Positions 39,190-48,178 are shown, numbered from the stretch's first letter. The stretch is DNA of 64,000 bases from an uncultured Aquimarina sp. (GCA_947500845.1 CANMTP010000005.1:209544-273543); one strand, 5' to 3'. Numbers and translations: made by a program. Notes: a model not told the origin generated them from the sequence alone.

Positions 39190-39918
39190 ATGGAGCTTAA
39201 ACCCCTAGATCCCAAAGGAAAATTATATTTAATCCCTACCAGATTAGGTGATGATGTCCCGTTAGAAGTACTTCCGATATCTATAAAAAAGGTATTAGAA
39301 CAGGTGAATCACTACATCGTAGAAAATGAAAAACCCGCTCGTAGATTTATAAAAAAGGTAAGTCCCAGTAAATCACAGCGCTCCTTAGTTATTCATACAG
39401 TAAACAAATATACAGACGTATCAGAGATACCCGGTTACTTAACCCCATGTCTTAATGGAGAATCTATTGGCTTATTATCTGATGCAGGTTGTCCTGGTAT
39501 TGCAGATCCCGGAGCAGAAGTGATAAAAATTGCACACGAAAAAGAAATACAGGTCGTCCCATTGGTAGGTCCATCATCTATCCTATTAGCTATGATGAGT
39601 AGCGGAATGAATGGTCAAAATTTTACATTTAATGGATATCTTCCTATTGACAAAAATGAAAGAAAATCTACTATAAAACATTTAGAACGAACTTCTTTAG
39701 AAAAAAACCAAGCTCAGATCTTTATTGAAACTCCGTATAGGAATGACAAAATGTTCGCTGATTTGAAGTCCATACTACACGCAAACACACGTTTATGTAT
39801 AGCGTGTGATATTACATTAACTACAGAATTTATTGCCACAAAAACTGTTGAAGAATGGAAGAGAGAAGAAATTGATCTTCATAAAAGACCAACCATATAC
39901 ATAATCCAAAGAGATTGA
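39190..39918 (+). CDS. RsmI-like SAM-dependent methyltransferase (tetrapyrrole methylase fold)
   Basis: The protein has the tetrapyrrole methylase fold: LYLIPTRLGDD at the start, GLLSDAGCPGIADPG in the SAM-binding half, and VVPLVGPSSILLAMMSSG. RsmI methylates C1402 of 16S rRNA, but this shorter Bacteroidota form (242 residues) is often annotated only as a methyltransferase; a second, true rsmI is usual elsewhere in such genomes. The target is thus unsettled. It ends next to the convergent transglycosylase gene with a 6-base gap. Confidence 0.85.
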   Translation: MELKPLDPKGKLYLIPTRLGDDVPLEVLPISIKKVLEQVNHYIVENEKPARRFIKKVSPSKSQRSLVIHTVNKYTDVSEIPGYLTPCLNGESIGLLSDAGCPGIADPGAEVIKIAHEKEIQVVPLVGPSSILLAMMSSGMNGQNFTFNGYLPIDKNERKSTIKHLERTSLEKNQAQIFIETPYRNDKMFADLKSILHANTRLCIACDITLTTEFIATKTVEEWKREEIDLHKRPTIYIIQRD

Positions 39919-39924
39919 TAAAAA

Positions 39925-40575
39925 CTAAAGCTCTAGCTCTGCTTTTGCTTTTCTGTTAGGCACCACAAAAGAAGTGTCATACCCTCCAAACCTCTTCATA
40001 TAATATCGGATAGTGGTACCAAATGCATCAGCAAACCCATCAACACCACCACTACGTAAATATCTTTTAACCGCATTTGGCCCTGCTAGATGTGCAGCAG
40101 CAAGAACACCAGATTCTGTTACCTCTACCCCATTCATTGTTCTACCGACAAACCATTTTAGGTCTCTTCGTAAAACCCATTTATTTCTAGAAAGGTATGC
40201 ATAAAATGCTTTTTCTTGAAGTGCAGGATTATTAAGAAAGTCGTTTTTGCTTATTCCTCTAATACCAATTAAATCCAGAGTTCCTTTTCCAAATTGGTAC
40301 TTTCCCATGTAACCAAATTGATTTACAACTCCATAATCGCCTCTAGACTCTTTAAAAGCAACAGCTTCTTTAAATCCTAAATAAGACTTCCCTAACTCAG
40401 GAGAGACAAAGTCGTCATTATCTTCTATTTCATTAAAATTAGGGGCGACGTAGTACAAGTCTAAACCTGCAGTACTGTATGAACTAAAATCAGTCTTTTC
40501 TTTCGTTGTAAAACTTAGCAAAAGTATTCCCCCAATTGTAAGTAAAATAGATAATCCTGCTATCCTCTTTATCAT
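39925..40575 (-). CDS. Membrane-anchored lytic-transglycosylase-like protein
   Basis: After a short membrane helix or signal (about residues 5-22) lies a lysozyme-like domain: FKEAVAFKESRGDYGVVN holds the catalytic-type glutamate, followed by GYMGKYQFGKGTL and AAAHLAGPNAVKRYL. This suggests cleavage of peptidoglycan glycan strands. I use ATG 40575 (216 residues), since the alternative ATG at 40638 lies inside the promoter element at 40636-40643. Confidence 0.83.
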   Translation of the reverse strand: MIKRIAGLSILLTIGGILLLSFTTKEKTDFSSYSTAGLDLYYVAPNFNEIEDNDDFVSPELGKSYLGFKEAVAFKESRGDYGVVNQFGYMGKYQFGKGTLDLIGIRGISKNDFLNNPALQEKAFYAYLSRNKWVLRRDLKWFVGRTMNGVEVTESGVLAAAHLAGPNAVKRYLRSGGVDGFADAFGTTIRYYMKRFGGYDTSFVVPNRKAKAELEL

Positions 40576-40635
40576 ATAAAAATTTTCTAAGTAGCCACTA
40601 AAAAAATGGTCCCATCTACTTAAATTTTTGCCGTG

Positions 40636-40643
40636 CAAATATA
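40636..40643 (-). promoter_or_regulatory. -7 promoter element of the transglycosylase gene
   Basis: On the minus strand TATATTTG matches TAnnTTTG exactly, about 60 bases before ATG 40575. It rules out the upstream ATG at 40638 as the start. Confidence 0.65.
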
Positions 40644-40715
40644 CGGTTTTTTTAAAAACAAATTAGAAAGATGTGTTAAAATAATTATAATGTTGAAAAA
40701 CAGTTATTTACATAA

Positions 40716-40738
40716 AAAAAGAAAGGGGAAAAGCCCCT
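40716..40738 (-). terminator. Terminator of the dapF-GNAT-mltG operon
   Basis: On the minus strand the stem AGGGG-N5-CCCCT is followed by TTCTTTTTTT, about 190 bases after the mltG stop codon. Confidence 0.7.
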
Positions 40739-40818
40739 AAAATCGTAAAAAAAACAAAAAAAATAACACTTAAACGTCAGATCGTGTATTTTAACCTAAC
40801 AAAACTGATTGCATCAAT

Positions 40819-40835
40819 TAAGGAGTAGTTCACAA
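40819..40835 (+). repeat. 17-mer repeated on both sides of the dnaA block (second copy)
   Basis: TAAGGAGTAGTTCACAA matches TAAGGAGTTTTTCACAA at 37094-37110 in 15 of 17 positions, in the same orientation. Both copies are intergenic and end in a DnaA-box-like TTCACAA. Confidence 0.55.
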
Positions 40836-40926
40836 AAAAACGATAAATTTGTTAATAACTTAGATTCAATTTTGAGTCTTTTACAAAAAAAATCTATTTT
40901 TTTCCTACAAAATCAACCCTCAAATA

Positions 40927-41970
40927 TCATCTCTTTATCCCTTGTTTATTAATCCAATTTACATATTGTTTTTTATTCTGATTATGCTGACTAATCGTCT
41001 TTGCGAATTTATGGTATCCCATATTCTCGACATTAGCAACAAAGAAGTAATAATCATGTTTTTCATAATTCAGTACCGCATCAATAGAAGATATGTCTGG
41101 CATTGTAATTGGTCCAGGTGGTAATTCAGCATATTTATATGTGTTATAAGGACTATCTAATTCTAAATCTTTATATAAAACACGTTTGATAATCGTATCC
41201 CAGTCCTTATGGTGTTTTTTTATTGCATATATTACTGTTGGGTCTGCGTCCAATTTCCAGCCATTGGTATATCTATTCATATAGACACCCGCAACCCTTG
41301 GCCGTTCATCAACCTTGGATGTTTCTTTTTGTACTATAGATGCCAAAGTGATCACCTGATTTGGAGTTAATCCTATTTCTTTCGCTTTTGCAGTACGTTT
41401 ATCATTCCAAAAACGATTGTACTCCTTGAACATTCTATCTCTAAACTGGTCTGCAGAGGTATTCCAGAAAAATTCATATTTATTTGGGATGTACATAGAA
41501 AGGGCAGTTTCTTCAGAAAAACCTTTATTTTTAAGAAAAGTAGAATCTCTAAACGACTTCACCAAAGAAATACTATCAGCCTCGATCTGGCTTGCAATTC
41601 TTCCGGCAAGATTTTCAAGTCTCTCTTGATTATTAAAACTAACATTGATAGGAGTATTTTTACTACGTAAAACACCAATCATATCATTATTATTTAGTCC
41701 TTTTTTTAAGATGTAGCGTCCTGCCTTTATATTATTGATATATCCTTTTCTTCTTGCAATTCGATCAAAACTGTAAATATCCTCGACCAAAGGGCTAATC
41801 TCTTCTATAAGTTCTGTATATGTGGCATCGGTAGGAATATATACTGTTGCCGTTTCAGTTTCGAAACTAGTATTTGGTGAAAAAATGGCCTGATACACAT
41901 AATAAGCAAAAATTCCTCCTGTAACTAGGCCTAATAAAGCAATGCCTAATAATATTTTTTTAATGTACAT
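40927..41970 (-). CDS. mltG: Endolytic transglycosylase MltG
   Basis: MltG cleaves nascent peptidoglycan strands at the inner membrane. One membrane helix spans residues 5-27; the YceG domain holds the catalytic glutamate in SIVQKETSK, with VAGVYMNR and LDADPTVIYAI downstream. 347 residues. Its start overlaps the end of the GNAT gene by 11 bases, so it is co-transcribed with dapF. The link with dapF fits a cell-wall operon. Confidence 0.95.
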   Translation of the reverse strand: MYIKKILLGIALLGLVTGGIFAYYVYQAIFSPNTSFETETATVYIPTDATYTELIEEISPLVEDIYSFDRIARRKGYINNIKAGRYILKKGLNNNDMIGVLRSKNTPINVSFNNQERLENLAGRIASQIEADSISLVKSFRDSTFLKNKGFSEETALSMYIPNKYEFFWNTSADQFRDRMFKEYNRFWNDKRTAKAKEIGLTPNQVITLASIVQKETSKVDERPRVAGVYMNRYTNGWKLDADPTVIYAIKKHHKDWDTIIKRVLYKDLELDSPYNTYKYAELPPGPITMPDISSIDAVLNYEKHDYYFFVANVENMGYHKFAKTISQHNQNKKQYVNWINKQGIKR

Positions 41971-42487
41971 ATATTCGTTGATATAAAAGCTCGTCTTTAT
42001 ACGAGTTATTTATTAAATTCCATTCCTTTTTTATTCCCACTTTATTAAAACCACAATTTTCAAACAATTTGATACTTGTGAAATTATCCTCAGATATATT
42101 AGCATATAACTGATGTAGCCGAAGATGTGTAAATCCATATTTCATGACTAAATCTAAAGCCTCTGCACCATAACCCTTACCTCTGTTTTCTTTTTCAGCG
42201 ATAACAATACCAACCCCTGCCCTATTATGTGTTGGATCATAATCAAATAAATCAATAAGCCCTATGGATGCCTCATCATTAGTACAAATAACCAGTCTCA
42301 ATTGTTTTACCTCGTAAATATCCTGATGGGCATTTTCTAAGTATTGTTTAATCAAAAAACGAGAATATGGTGTATGTGTTGAACTCATCTCCCAAATTTG
42401 TTCATCATTTTCTATGACATAAACAAAATCTAAGTCTTCTGGTTCAAGAGCTCTCAGGAAGATATTTTTTCCTTTTAAAGTTAACAT
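41960..42487 (-). CDS. GNAT family acetyltransferase (RimJ/RimL-like)
   Basis: The N-terminus LKGKNIFLRALEPEDLDFVY and the acetyl-CoA motif ENRGKGYGAEAL mark a RimJ/RimL-type GNAT enzyme, which often acetylates protein N-termini or small amines. The substrate is unknown. 175 residues. It overlaps dapF by 7 bases and mltG by 11. Confidence 0.9.
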   Translation of the reverse strand: MLTLKGKNIFLRALEPEDLDFVYVIENDEQIWEMSSTHTPYSRFLIKQYLENAHQDIYEVKQLRLVICTNDEASIGLIDLFDYDPTHNRAGVGIVIAEKENRGKGYGAEALDLVMKYGFTHLRLHQLYANISEDNFTSIKLFENCGFNKVGIKKEWNLINNSYKDELLYQRIYVH

Positions 42488-43266
42488 TCTATCTCTCCTT
42501 TAAAAACCTGTTCTGCAGGACCTATTAAAAAAATATTTTCGTATCCATTTTCACCTTTTGTAAAGGTCACTTTAAGCTCTCCTCCTGGTGTTTGTATACA
42601 AACCTGCTCTTTATCGGTTAATTGCATAGCATGCATAGATAGAGCTACCGCTGTAACTCCTGTTCCACAAGACAAGGTTTCATCTTCTACTCCTCTTTCA
42701 TAAGTTCGTACCGCAAAAGAGTTTCCATTTCTTTTTTCCACAAAGTTCACATTACTCCCCAAATCAAAATAAGGGGCACCATTTCTTATTTCCCTGCCTA
42801 TATTTTCTACATCAAAACTTGTCAAATCTTCTACCATGGTAACATGATGAGGTGATCCCGTATTTAAAAACAAATGAGAATCGTACTTTTCTATTTCTGA
42901 AACATTTTGCATTTGTAGATATACCAATCCATCTTTAATTTCGGCATGATGTTTACCATCTATTGCCGTAAAAATAGCCTTATTCTCTATAACCCCTAGA
43001 AAAGCTGCAAAAGCAACCAAACATCGCCCTCCATTACCACACATAGAACTTTCGTTTCCGTCGGCGTTAAAATATACCATGGTAAAATCATCTCTATCAT
43101 CTTTAGGCAATTCTAACAACATTAAACCATCTGCACCTATGCCAAATTTTCTGTCACAAAGTCTGGCAAACAGTTTGGTATTATTTTTGGATACAATAGA
43201 TTTTCGATTATCAATGATCACAAAATCATTACCTGTGCCCTGATATTTATAAAAAGTAAGCGTCAT
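42481..43266 (-). CDS. dapF: Diaminopimelate epimerase
   Basis: DapF converts LL- to meso-diaminopimelate for lysine and peptidoglycan. Both catalytic cysteines are present, in MCGNGGRCL and in LSCGTGVTAV, and the N-terminus YKYQGTGNDFVIID is typical. 261 residues. First gene of the operon dapF-GNAT-mltG. Confidence 0.96.
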   Translation of the reverse strand: MTLTFYKYQGTGNDFVIIDNRKSIVSKNNTKLFARLCDRKFGIGADGLMLLELPKDDRDDFTMVYFNADGNESSMCGNGGRCLVAFAAFLGVIENKAIFTAIDGKHHAEIKDGLVYLQMQNVSEIEKYDSHLFLNTGSPHHVTMVEDLTSFDVENIGREIRNGAPYFDLGSNVNFVEKRNGNSFAVRTYERGVEDETLSCGTGVTAVALSMHAMQLTDKEQVCIQTPGGELKVTFTKGENGYENIFLIGPAEQVFKGEIEC

Positions 43267-43285
43267 TATTATTTAATTACAAAGA

Positions 43286-43293
43286 CAAAGGTA
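43286..43293 (-). promoter_or_regulatory. -7 promoter element of the dapF operon
   Basis: On the minus strand TACCTTTG matches TAnnTTTG, 19 bases before the start codon at 43266. Confidence 0.6.
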
Positions 43294-43427
43294 CAAAGAA
43301 TGTAGACATAAAAACGTTGTTAATTGTGAGTTAAATATCTTAAAAAAGTATACTATAATTGTAATTTTAAAAGTAATGTATAGTCTATTTATATAGAACT
43401 AATTAAATTAAACAAAAAAAAGAAAAG

Positions 43428-44852
43428 ATGATGAAAAGATTTTTAGGTTTATTAGTCGTAGCTATCCTGGCAGGAGTTATGACATTAGGCGCATATAAAT
43501 TATTTATTGAACCCGAAACTGTGGTTATACATGAAAGTGAAGCTAAAACAAGCACGATTCCGGTAAATTATGCATCTTTAAATACCGCAGCCGGTACAAC
43601 TGCTTCGGCAGCGAGTATCGATTTTACGATAGCTGCAGAAAAAACCGTTAATGCAGTAGTACATGTTAAGCAATACGGAGTTACTCGTGCTCCCAGAAAT
43701 TTAATGGAGTTTTTTAGAAATGGAGGATCTCAAGAACGAAGAATCCAAGGAGCAGGTTCTGGAGTAATTATAACTGAAGATGGCTATATTGTAACCAATA
43801 ATCATGTAATCGATGGAGCAACAGATCTTGAAGTTACTTTAAACAACAACAAGTCCTACAAAGCCAAAGTAGTGGGTACCGCACCACAATCTGATATTGC
43901 TTTAATAAAAATAGAGGCTGATCAAAAGCTATCGTATATTCCATTTGGAGATTCTAACTCGGCCAAAATTGGAGAATGGGTGTTGGCAGTAGGAAACCCC
44001 TTTAATTTGACATCAACAGTAACAGCAGGTATTATCAGCGCAAAATCAAGAGATTTAAATGAATATGATAATAATGTTCAATCGTTTATTCAGACCGATG
44101 CCGCTATAAATCCAGGAAATAGTGGTGGTGCACTGGTAAATGTAAAGGGCGAATTGATTGGTATCAATACCGCGATTACTTCCCAGACTGGAAGTTATGT
44201 AGGATATGCATTTGCCGTGCCTTCCAATAATGCTAAAAAAATAATAGATGATATTATTGAATTTGGAGATGTGCAAAGAGGTATCATTGGTATTACCGGA
44301 GGAACCATAAACCCTAAAGCTGTCGAAGAATATGATATCTCAACATCACAAGGAGTCTTTGTTGCCTCTGTTGCTGAAGATAGCGGAGCCAAAAAGGCAG
44401 GATTAAAAGAGGGTGATGTTATTAAGGAAATTGATGGTTTACCTATTAGAAAGTTTGCAGATCTTACGGGCTACGTAAATAGTAAAAGACCAAATGACGT
44501 AATCAACGTGAGAGTATTAAGAAAAAATCAAGAACTTGTTTTACCTGTTACTTTAACTAAATATGAAATCCAAAACTATAACCTTAATGATGTTGGAGTT
44601 GAAGTAGTTAACCCTCCAAAAGGATATTTGAAGAAATTTAATCTAGATCATGGAGTTGTAATTAGCAAAGCACTGAGCTCAAGAATGAAAAGATATAATC
44701 TAGAAGGTCTTATTATTAGTGAAATTGATGGAAAAAAAGTGAGAAGCGTCTTAGAAGTTAAGGAAATTATCGAAAGTAAGTATCCAAATGAAGATATTAC
44801 TATAAGCTTGATCGACAGAGATGGTGATAAACGAGAATTTGTCTTTCAATAA
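43428..44852 (+). CDS. DegP/DegQ-type periplasmic serine protease with two PDZ domains
   Basis: After a signal or anchor helix (about 1-24) lies the trypsin-like domain with the triad His in TNNHVID, Asp in SDIALIKI and Ser in NPGNSGGAL. Two PDZ domains follow (about 275-365 and 380-474). It should degrade or chaperone misfolded envelope proteins. 474 residues. Two consecutive ATGs open the frame; the first is used. Monocistronic, with its own terminator. Confidence 0.95.
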   Translation: MMKRFLGLLVVAILAGVMTLGAYKLFIEPETVVIHESEAKTSTIPVNYASLNTAAGTTASAASIDFTIAAEKTVNAVVHVKQYGVTRAPRNLMEFFRNGGSQERRIQGAGSGVIITEDGYIVTNNHVIDGATDLEVTLNNNKSYKAKVVGTAPQSDIALIKIEADQKLSYIPFGDSNSAKIGEWVLAVGNPFNLTSTVTAGIISAKSRDLNEYDNNVQSFIQTDAAINPGNSGGALVNVKGELIGINTAITSQTGSYVGYAFAVPSNNAKKIIDDIIEFGDVQRGIIGITGGTINPKAVEEYDISTSQGVFVASVAEDSGAKKAGLKEGDVIKEIDGLPIRKFADLTGYVNSKRPNDVINVRVLRKNQELVLPVTLTKYEIQNYNLNDVGVEVVNPPKGYLKKFNLDHGVVISKALSSRMKRYNLEGLIISEIDGKKVRSVLEVKEIIESKYPNEDITISLIDRDGDKREFVFQ

Positions 44853-44881
44853 TTAAGCAGCAAACCATAAAAAAACAGTAT

Positions 44882-44917
44882 ATCCCATTGCTTTAGTAGA
44901 GTGATGGGATTTTTTTA
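44882..44917 (+). terminator. Terminator of the DegP-type protease gene
   Basis: Arms ATCCCAT and ATGGGAT around a 15-base loop, followed by seven T residues. Confidence 0.75.
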
Positions 44918-44951
44918 TGAAAAAAGGTTTCACGAAAACGTTTGAAATATA

Positions 44952-44959
44952 TACTTTTG
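44952..44959 (+). promoter_or_regulatory. -7 promoter element of the GAPDH gene
   Basis: TACTTTTG matches TAnnTTTG, 37 bases before ATG 44997; the implied leader is about 30 bases. Confidence 0.55.
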
Positions 44960-44996
44960 CACGAAATTTCAAGACTGTAAAAAACACAACAAAATT

Positions 44997-46445
44997 ATGA
45001 GCTCTAACGAAGTTTATGAAAAAGAACTCGCTTTTCAAGCAGATAGACGCCGCGCAACGGTAGCATTTATTAAAACTGTAAGCGATTTATGGTACGATAA
45101 CTCTATCGAGTTGGTACTTTTCAGAAATCAGTTGATTGACAAAAATGTAAGTGAGATTATAAATTTACACGAGTATGCCGGTGAATTTGTACAGAAACCA
45201 ATATCAATTTTTGACTCTGCCGAAATCGCGCAGGCTATCAAATTGATGGATTTACCACCTTCAAAATTAGATATTGGCAAGCTTACCTATGAATATCACT
45301 TATCAAATGACGAATATGGTTCCATCAATCGCTTTGTTCAGGATAAACTTAAAGACGCAAAAAAGGTAAAACCTATCTCTCCTAAAAATGTCGTGCTTTA
45401 TGGATTTGGAAGAATTGGTCGTCTTGTTGCCAGAGAGCTAATGACCATTACAGGAAAAGGAAGTCAGTTACGACTTAGAGCCATAGTCACTAGAGGAGAA
45501 ATTACAGAAGAAATTTTGGAAAAAAGAGCTTCTTTATTACGAAACGATTCTGTTCATGGAGATTTTGCAGGAACAGTAGAAACCGATATAAAAAATAATG
45601 CTCTTGTCATAAATGGCACTACCGTAAACATTATAAATGCCTCCAACCCTGAGGATATAGATTATACGGCTTATGGAATTAAAGATGCTCTCGTAATCGA
45701 TAATACAGGCGCTTTTAGAGATGAAGAAGCACTGGGAAGACACTTAAAAGCCAAAGGTGTAGACAAAGTTTTACTTACGGCACCCGGAAAAGGAGTTCCT
45801 AATATCGTACATGGGGTAAATCACAAAAAATATGATCCTGATAAAGTAGACATTTTCTCTGCTGCATCTTGTACAACCAATGCCATTACACCTATTTTAC
45901 AGGCTGTTGATGATAGCTTTGGTGTAGTTAATGGTCATCTTGAAACTATCCATGCTTATACCAATGATCAGAATCTGGTAGACAATATGCATAAAAAATA
46001 TCGTAGAGGTCGTGCTGCTGCGCTTAATATGGTGATTACAGAGACTGGTGCCGGTAAGGCAGTTTCTAAAGCATTACCAAGCTTTGAAGGAAAATTAACT
46101 TCAAATGCAATTCGAGTTCCAGTTCCAAACGGCTCATTGGCAATCCTAAATCTTAATTTAGAAAAGAAAACCTCTAAAGAAAGTATGAATGCAATAATAA
46201 AAAAATACGCTTTAGAAGGAAACCTGGTAGAACAAATCAAGTATTCTCTTGATAACGAGTTGGTGTCGAGTGATATAGTAGGATCTTCTGCCCCATCAAT
46301 ATATGATAGTAATGCAACGATTGTTGATGCCAGTGGACACAATGCTATTTTGTATGTATGGTATGATAATGAGTATGGATATAGCCACCAGGTAATACGA
46401 TTATCAAAATACATTGCCAAAGTAAGACGATTCACATATTATTAA
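44997..46445 (+). CDS. Glyceraldehyde-3-phosphate dehydrogenase, long form with N-terminal extension
   Basis: Residues about 131-482 are a full GAPDH: the nucleotide site VVLYGFGRIGRLVA, the catalytic Cys292 in SAASCTTNA, and the C-terminal WYDNEYGYSHQV. Some 130 helical residues precede it, making the protein 482 residues instead of about 335. Long GAPDHs of this kind occur in Bacteroidota beside a normal-length copy. The strand that usually carries the NAD-selective Asp reads RAIVTRGE, so NADP use is possible. Catabolic or anabolic role cannot be told from the sequence. Confidence 0.93.
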   Translation: MSSNEVYEKELAFQADRRRATVAFIKTVSDLWYDNSIELVLFRNQLIDKNVSEIINLHEYAGEFVQKPISIFDSAEIAQAIKLMDLPPSKLDIGKLTYEYHLSNDEYGSINRFVQDKLKDAKKVKPISPKNVVLYGFGRIGRLVARELMTITGKGSQLRLRAIVTRGEITEEILEKRASLLRNDSVHGDFAGTVETDIKNNALVINGTTVNIINASNPEDIDYTAYGIKDALVIDNTGAFRDEEALGRHLKAKGVDKVLLTAPGKGVPNIVHGVNHKKYDPDKVDIFSAASCTTNAITPILQAVDDSFGVVNGHLETIHAYTNDQNLVDNMHKKYRRGRAAALNMVITETGAGKAVSKALPSFEGKLTSNAIRVPVPNGSLAILNLNLEKKTSKESMNAIIKKYALEGNLVEQIKYSLDNELVSSDIVGSSAPSIYDSNATIVDASGHNAILYVWYDNEYGYSHQVIRLSKYIAKVRRFTYY

Positions 46446-46468
46446 TAGAAAAATTTGTAAAACCTGTA

Positions 46469-46495
46469 AAGCCGCTATTGATAGCGGCTTTTTTT
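46469..46495 (+). terminator. Terminator of the GAPDH gene
   Basis: Perfect arms AAGCCGCTA and TAGCGGCTT around a 4-base loop and followed by a T-run. Confidence 0.9.
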
Positions 46496-46511
46496 ATCTC
46501 CTTTATTCAAA

Positions 46512-46748
46512 GTGTTAATTCTCAATAAATTAACAACATTTTCACCTTCCCTTAAATTCTCTCAAAAAAAACTTTTTAATTATCCACAATATCGTACATT
46601 TATTGTCGTTACAGAAGAAATTAGTCCCATACAAATAAAAGAAGTCTTAGAAGAATACAAGTCACACAGTAATACTAAAATTCACTGTTTTGATTGTCAG
46701 AGGGATTACCTTTTAGTAGGTATGAGCAACATACAACCATTAAAATAA
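46512..46748 (+). CDS. Small hypothetical protein
   Basis: A 78-residue frame with a GTG start sits alone between the GAPDH terminator and the coiled-coil gene 13 bases on. The region about 28-72 looks protein-like (RTFIVVTEEIS, then an amphipathic helix IQIKEVLEEYKSH, then IHCFDCQRDYLLVGM), resembling a small beta-alpha-beta unit. No promoter element and no family were recognised. It may instead be a chance open frame; the start is uncertain. Confidence 0.45.
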   Translation: MLILNKLTTFSPSLKFSQKKLFNYPQYRTFIVVTEEISPIQIKEVLEEYKSHSNTKIHCFDCQRDYLLVGMSNIQPLK

Positions 46749-46761
46749 GAAGAATAATCAC

Positions 46762-47376
46762 ATGAAATTACCACAGTATCTATTAGTTTTAATCGCACTA
46801 TTATCTTTTTCTGCAGGAATATATGGACAAGAAAGCGTATCTGTTGAGCAAGCATTAAAACAAGAGAAGATAGAAGAACAATTTAATATTGTAATTAAAA
46901 AATCCGGAAGATATCAGGAATACAAGGTCATTAAACAAGTATGGATAAACAAACTTAAGGCCAATGTAACGGATTCATTAAAGACGCTGGAAGCCAAACT
47001 AACCACTACCAATAAGCAAATTGCGGATCAACAAACCACTATAACTGGTCTAGAAGAATCACTAGCTAAAACAAACGGAGATTTAGCTTTGGTGACTCAG
47101 GAAAAAGACAGTATGAGTTTTTTCGGAGCTTCAGTTTCTAAATCAAGCTACAAAACCATTATGTGGGTTATCGTAGGAGCGCTTCTCGCACTTTTGGGAT
47201 TTTTTATTTATAAATTTAAAAATAGTAATACTATAACCATACAGGCCAAAAAAGCTTTGGCTGAGACAGAAGAGGAATTTGAAGATCACAGAAGAAGATC
47301 ACTTGAACGCGAACAAAAGGTGATGCGTAAACTGCAAGACGAAATAAACAAACAACGCAAGGCTGGAGCCAAGTAA
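46762..47376 (+). CDS. Secreted/membrane coiled-coil protein upstream of trmD
   Basis: A signal peptide (residues 1-22) is followed by a coiled coil (about 70-120), a membrane helix (about 132-150) and a second charged coiled coil to the C-terminus. 204 residues. It is conserved next to trmD in flavobacteria and I recall such proteins being labelled tRNA methyltransferase in databases, a name that seems to come from the neighbour: nothing in this protein resembles one. Function unknown; an envelope-bound structural role is a guess. Confidence 0.75.
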   Translation: MKLPQYLLVLIALLSFSAGIYGQESVSVEQALKQEKIEEQFNIVIKKSGRYQEYKVIKQVWINKLKANVTDSLKTLEAKLTTTNKQIADQQTTITGLEESLAKTNGDLALVTQEKDSMSFFGASVSKSSYKTIMWVIVGALLALLGFFIYKFKNSNTITIQAKKALAETEEEFEDHRRRSLEREQKVMRKLQDEINKQRKAGAK

Positions 47377-47409
47377 CTTCATTTTTTAGATTTTTAATAG
47401 ATTCTTTTG

Positions 47410-47417
47410 CATCTTTG
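47410..47417 (+). promoter_or_regulatory. Possible -7 element of trmD
   Basis: CATCTTTG differs from TAnnTTTG only in the first base and lies 26 bases before the trmD ATG. Weak evidence. Confidence 0.35.
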
Positions 47418-47443
47418 CACTCTTTACAGCGAATTTGAATGAG

Positions 47444-48121
47444 ATGCGAATAGATATTATTACTGTTGTACCTGATATACTTAAAAGTCCTTTTGAAGCT
47501 TCTATTATGAAGCGATCTATAGAAAAAGGATTAGTAGAAGTACACTTGCATAATTTACGTGATTATACTACAGACAACTACAAACAGGTCGACGATTATC
47601 AATTTGGTGGTGGTGCTGGTATGGTGATGATGATAGAACCTATAGATAAATGTATTTCTAAGTTAAAATCAGAAAGAGATTATGATGAAGTTATATACAT
47701 GACCCCAGACGGAGAAACACTAAACCAGGGTATTGCAAATCAATTATCATTAAAAGGTAATTTAATAATCCTCTGCGGTCATTATAAAGGTGTAGACCAA
47801 CGCGTGAGAGATCACTTTATAACCAAAGAAATATCTGTGGGCGATTATGTCTTATCTGGTGGCGAGCTAGGAGCCTTAATTCTATGTGACGCCGTCATAA
47901 GATTAATCCCGGGAGTTTTAGGAAACGAAACCTCTGCACTAACTGATTCATTTCAAGATAACCTATTAGCCCCACCAATATATACTAGACCGGCAGACTA
48001 TAAGGGCTGGAAAGTTCCCGAAGTACTGACTTCTGGCAATTTCCCAAAAATTGAAACCTGGAGAGAAGAACAAGCCTATGAGAGAACCCAAAAAAGAAGA
48101 CCGGATCTATTAGACGATTAA
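47444..48121 (+). CDS. trmD: tRNA (guanine-N1-)-methyltransferase
   Basis: TrmD methylates G37 of tRNAs and prevents frameshifting. The trefoil-knot motifs are seen: [26 protein letters not shown] and [13 protein letters not shown]. 225 residues from ATG 47444; the frame could open at TTG 47435, but the family begins [11 protein letters not shown]. rplS follows under its own promoter. Confidence 0.95.
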   Translation: MRIDIITVVPDILKSPFEASIMKRSIEKGLVEVHLHNLRDYTTDNYKQVDDYQFGGGAGMVMMIEPIDKCISKLKSERDYDEVIYMTPDGETLNQGIANQLSLKGNLIILCGHYKGVDQRVRDHFITKEISVGDYVLSGGELGALILCDAVIRLIPGVLGNETSALTDSFQDNLLAPPIYTRPADYKGWKVPEVLTSGNFPKIETWREEQAYERTQKRRPDLLDD

Positions 48122-48147
48122 AGCAATTAAAATTCATTTGTAAAACG

Positions 48148-48178
48148 CTTGCATGTAATCAAATAATCATTATTTTTG
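48148..48178 (+). promoter_or_regulatory. Promoter of rplS
   Basis: TTG (48149-48151), a 19-bp spacer and TATTTTTG (48171-48178) form a near-ideal Bacteroidota primary promoter. The leader to the ATG at 48250 is about 65 bases and could hold L19 control, though no hairpin stands out. Confidence 0.75.

Larger units (their letters stand above)
40576..40926. other. 351-bp AT-rich intergenic region between the transglycosylase and mltG genes
   Basis: It carries the transglycosylase promoter (40636-40643), the mltG operon terminator (40716-40738), and a 17-mer (40819-40835) nearly identical to one upstream of dnaA (37094-37110). No coding frame is seen. Confidence 0.6.

Noticed and set aside
45968..46435. 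Long open frame of 155 codons on the minus strand
   Set aside because: It lies wholly inside the GAPDH gene, has no promoter and no domain-like pattern; it is a shadow of the real gene's codon use.
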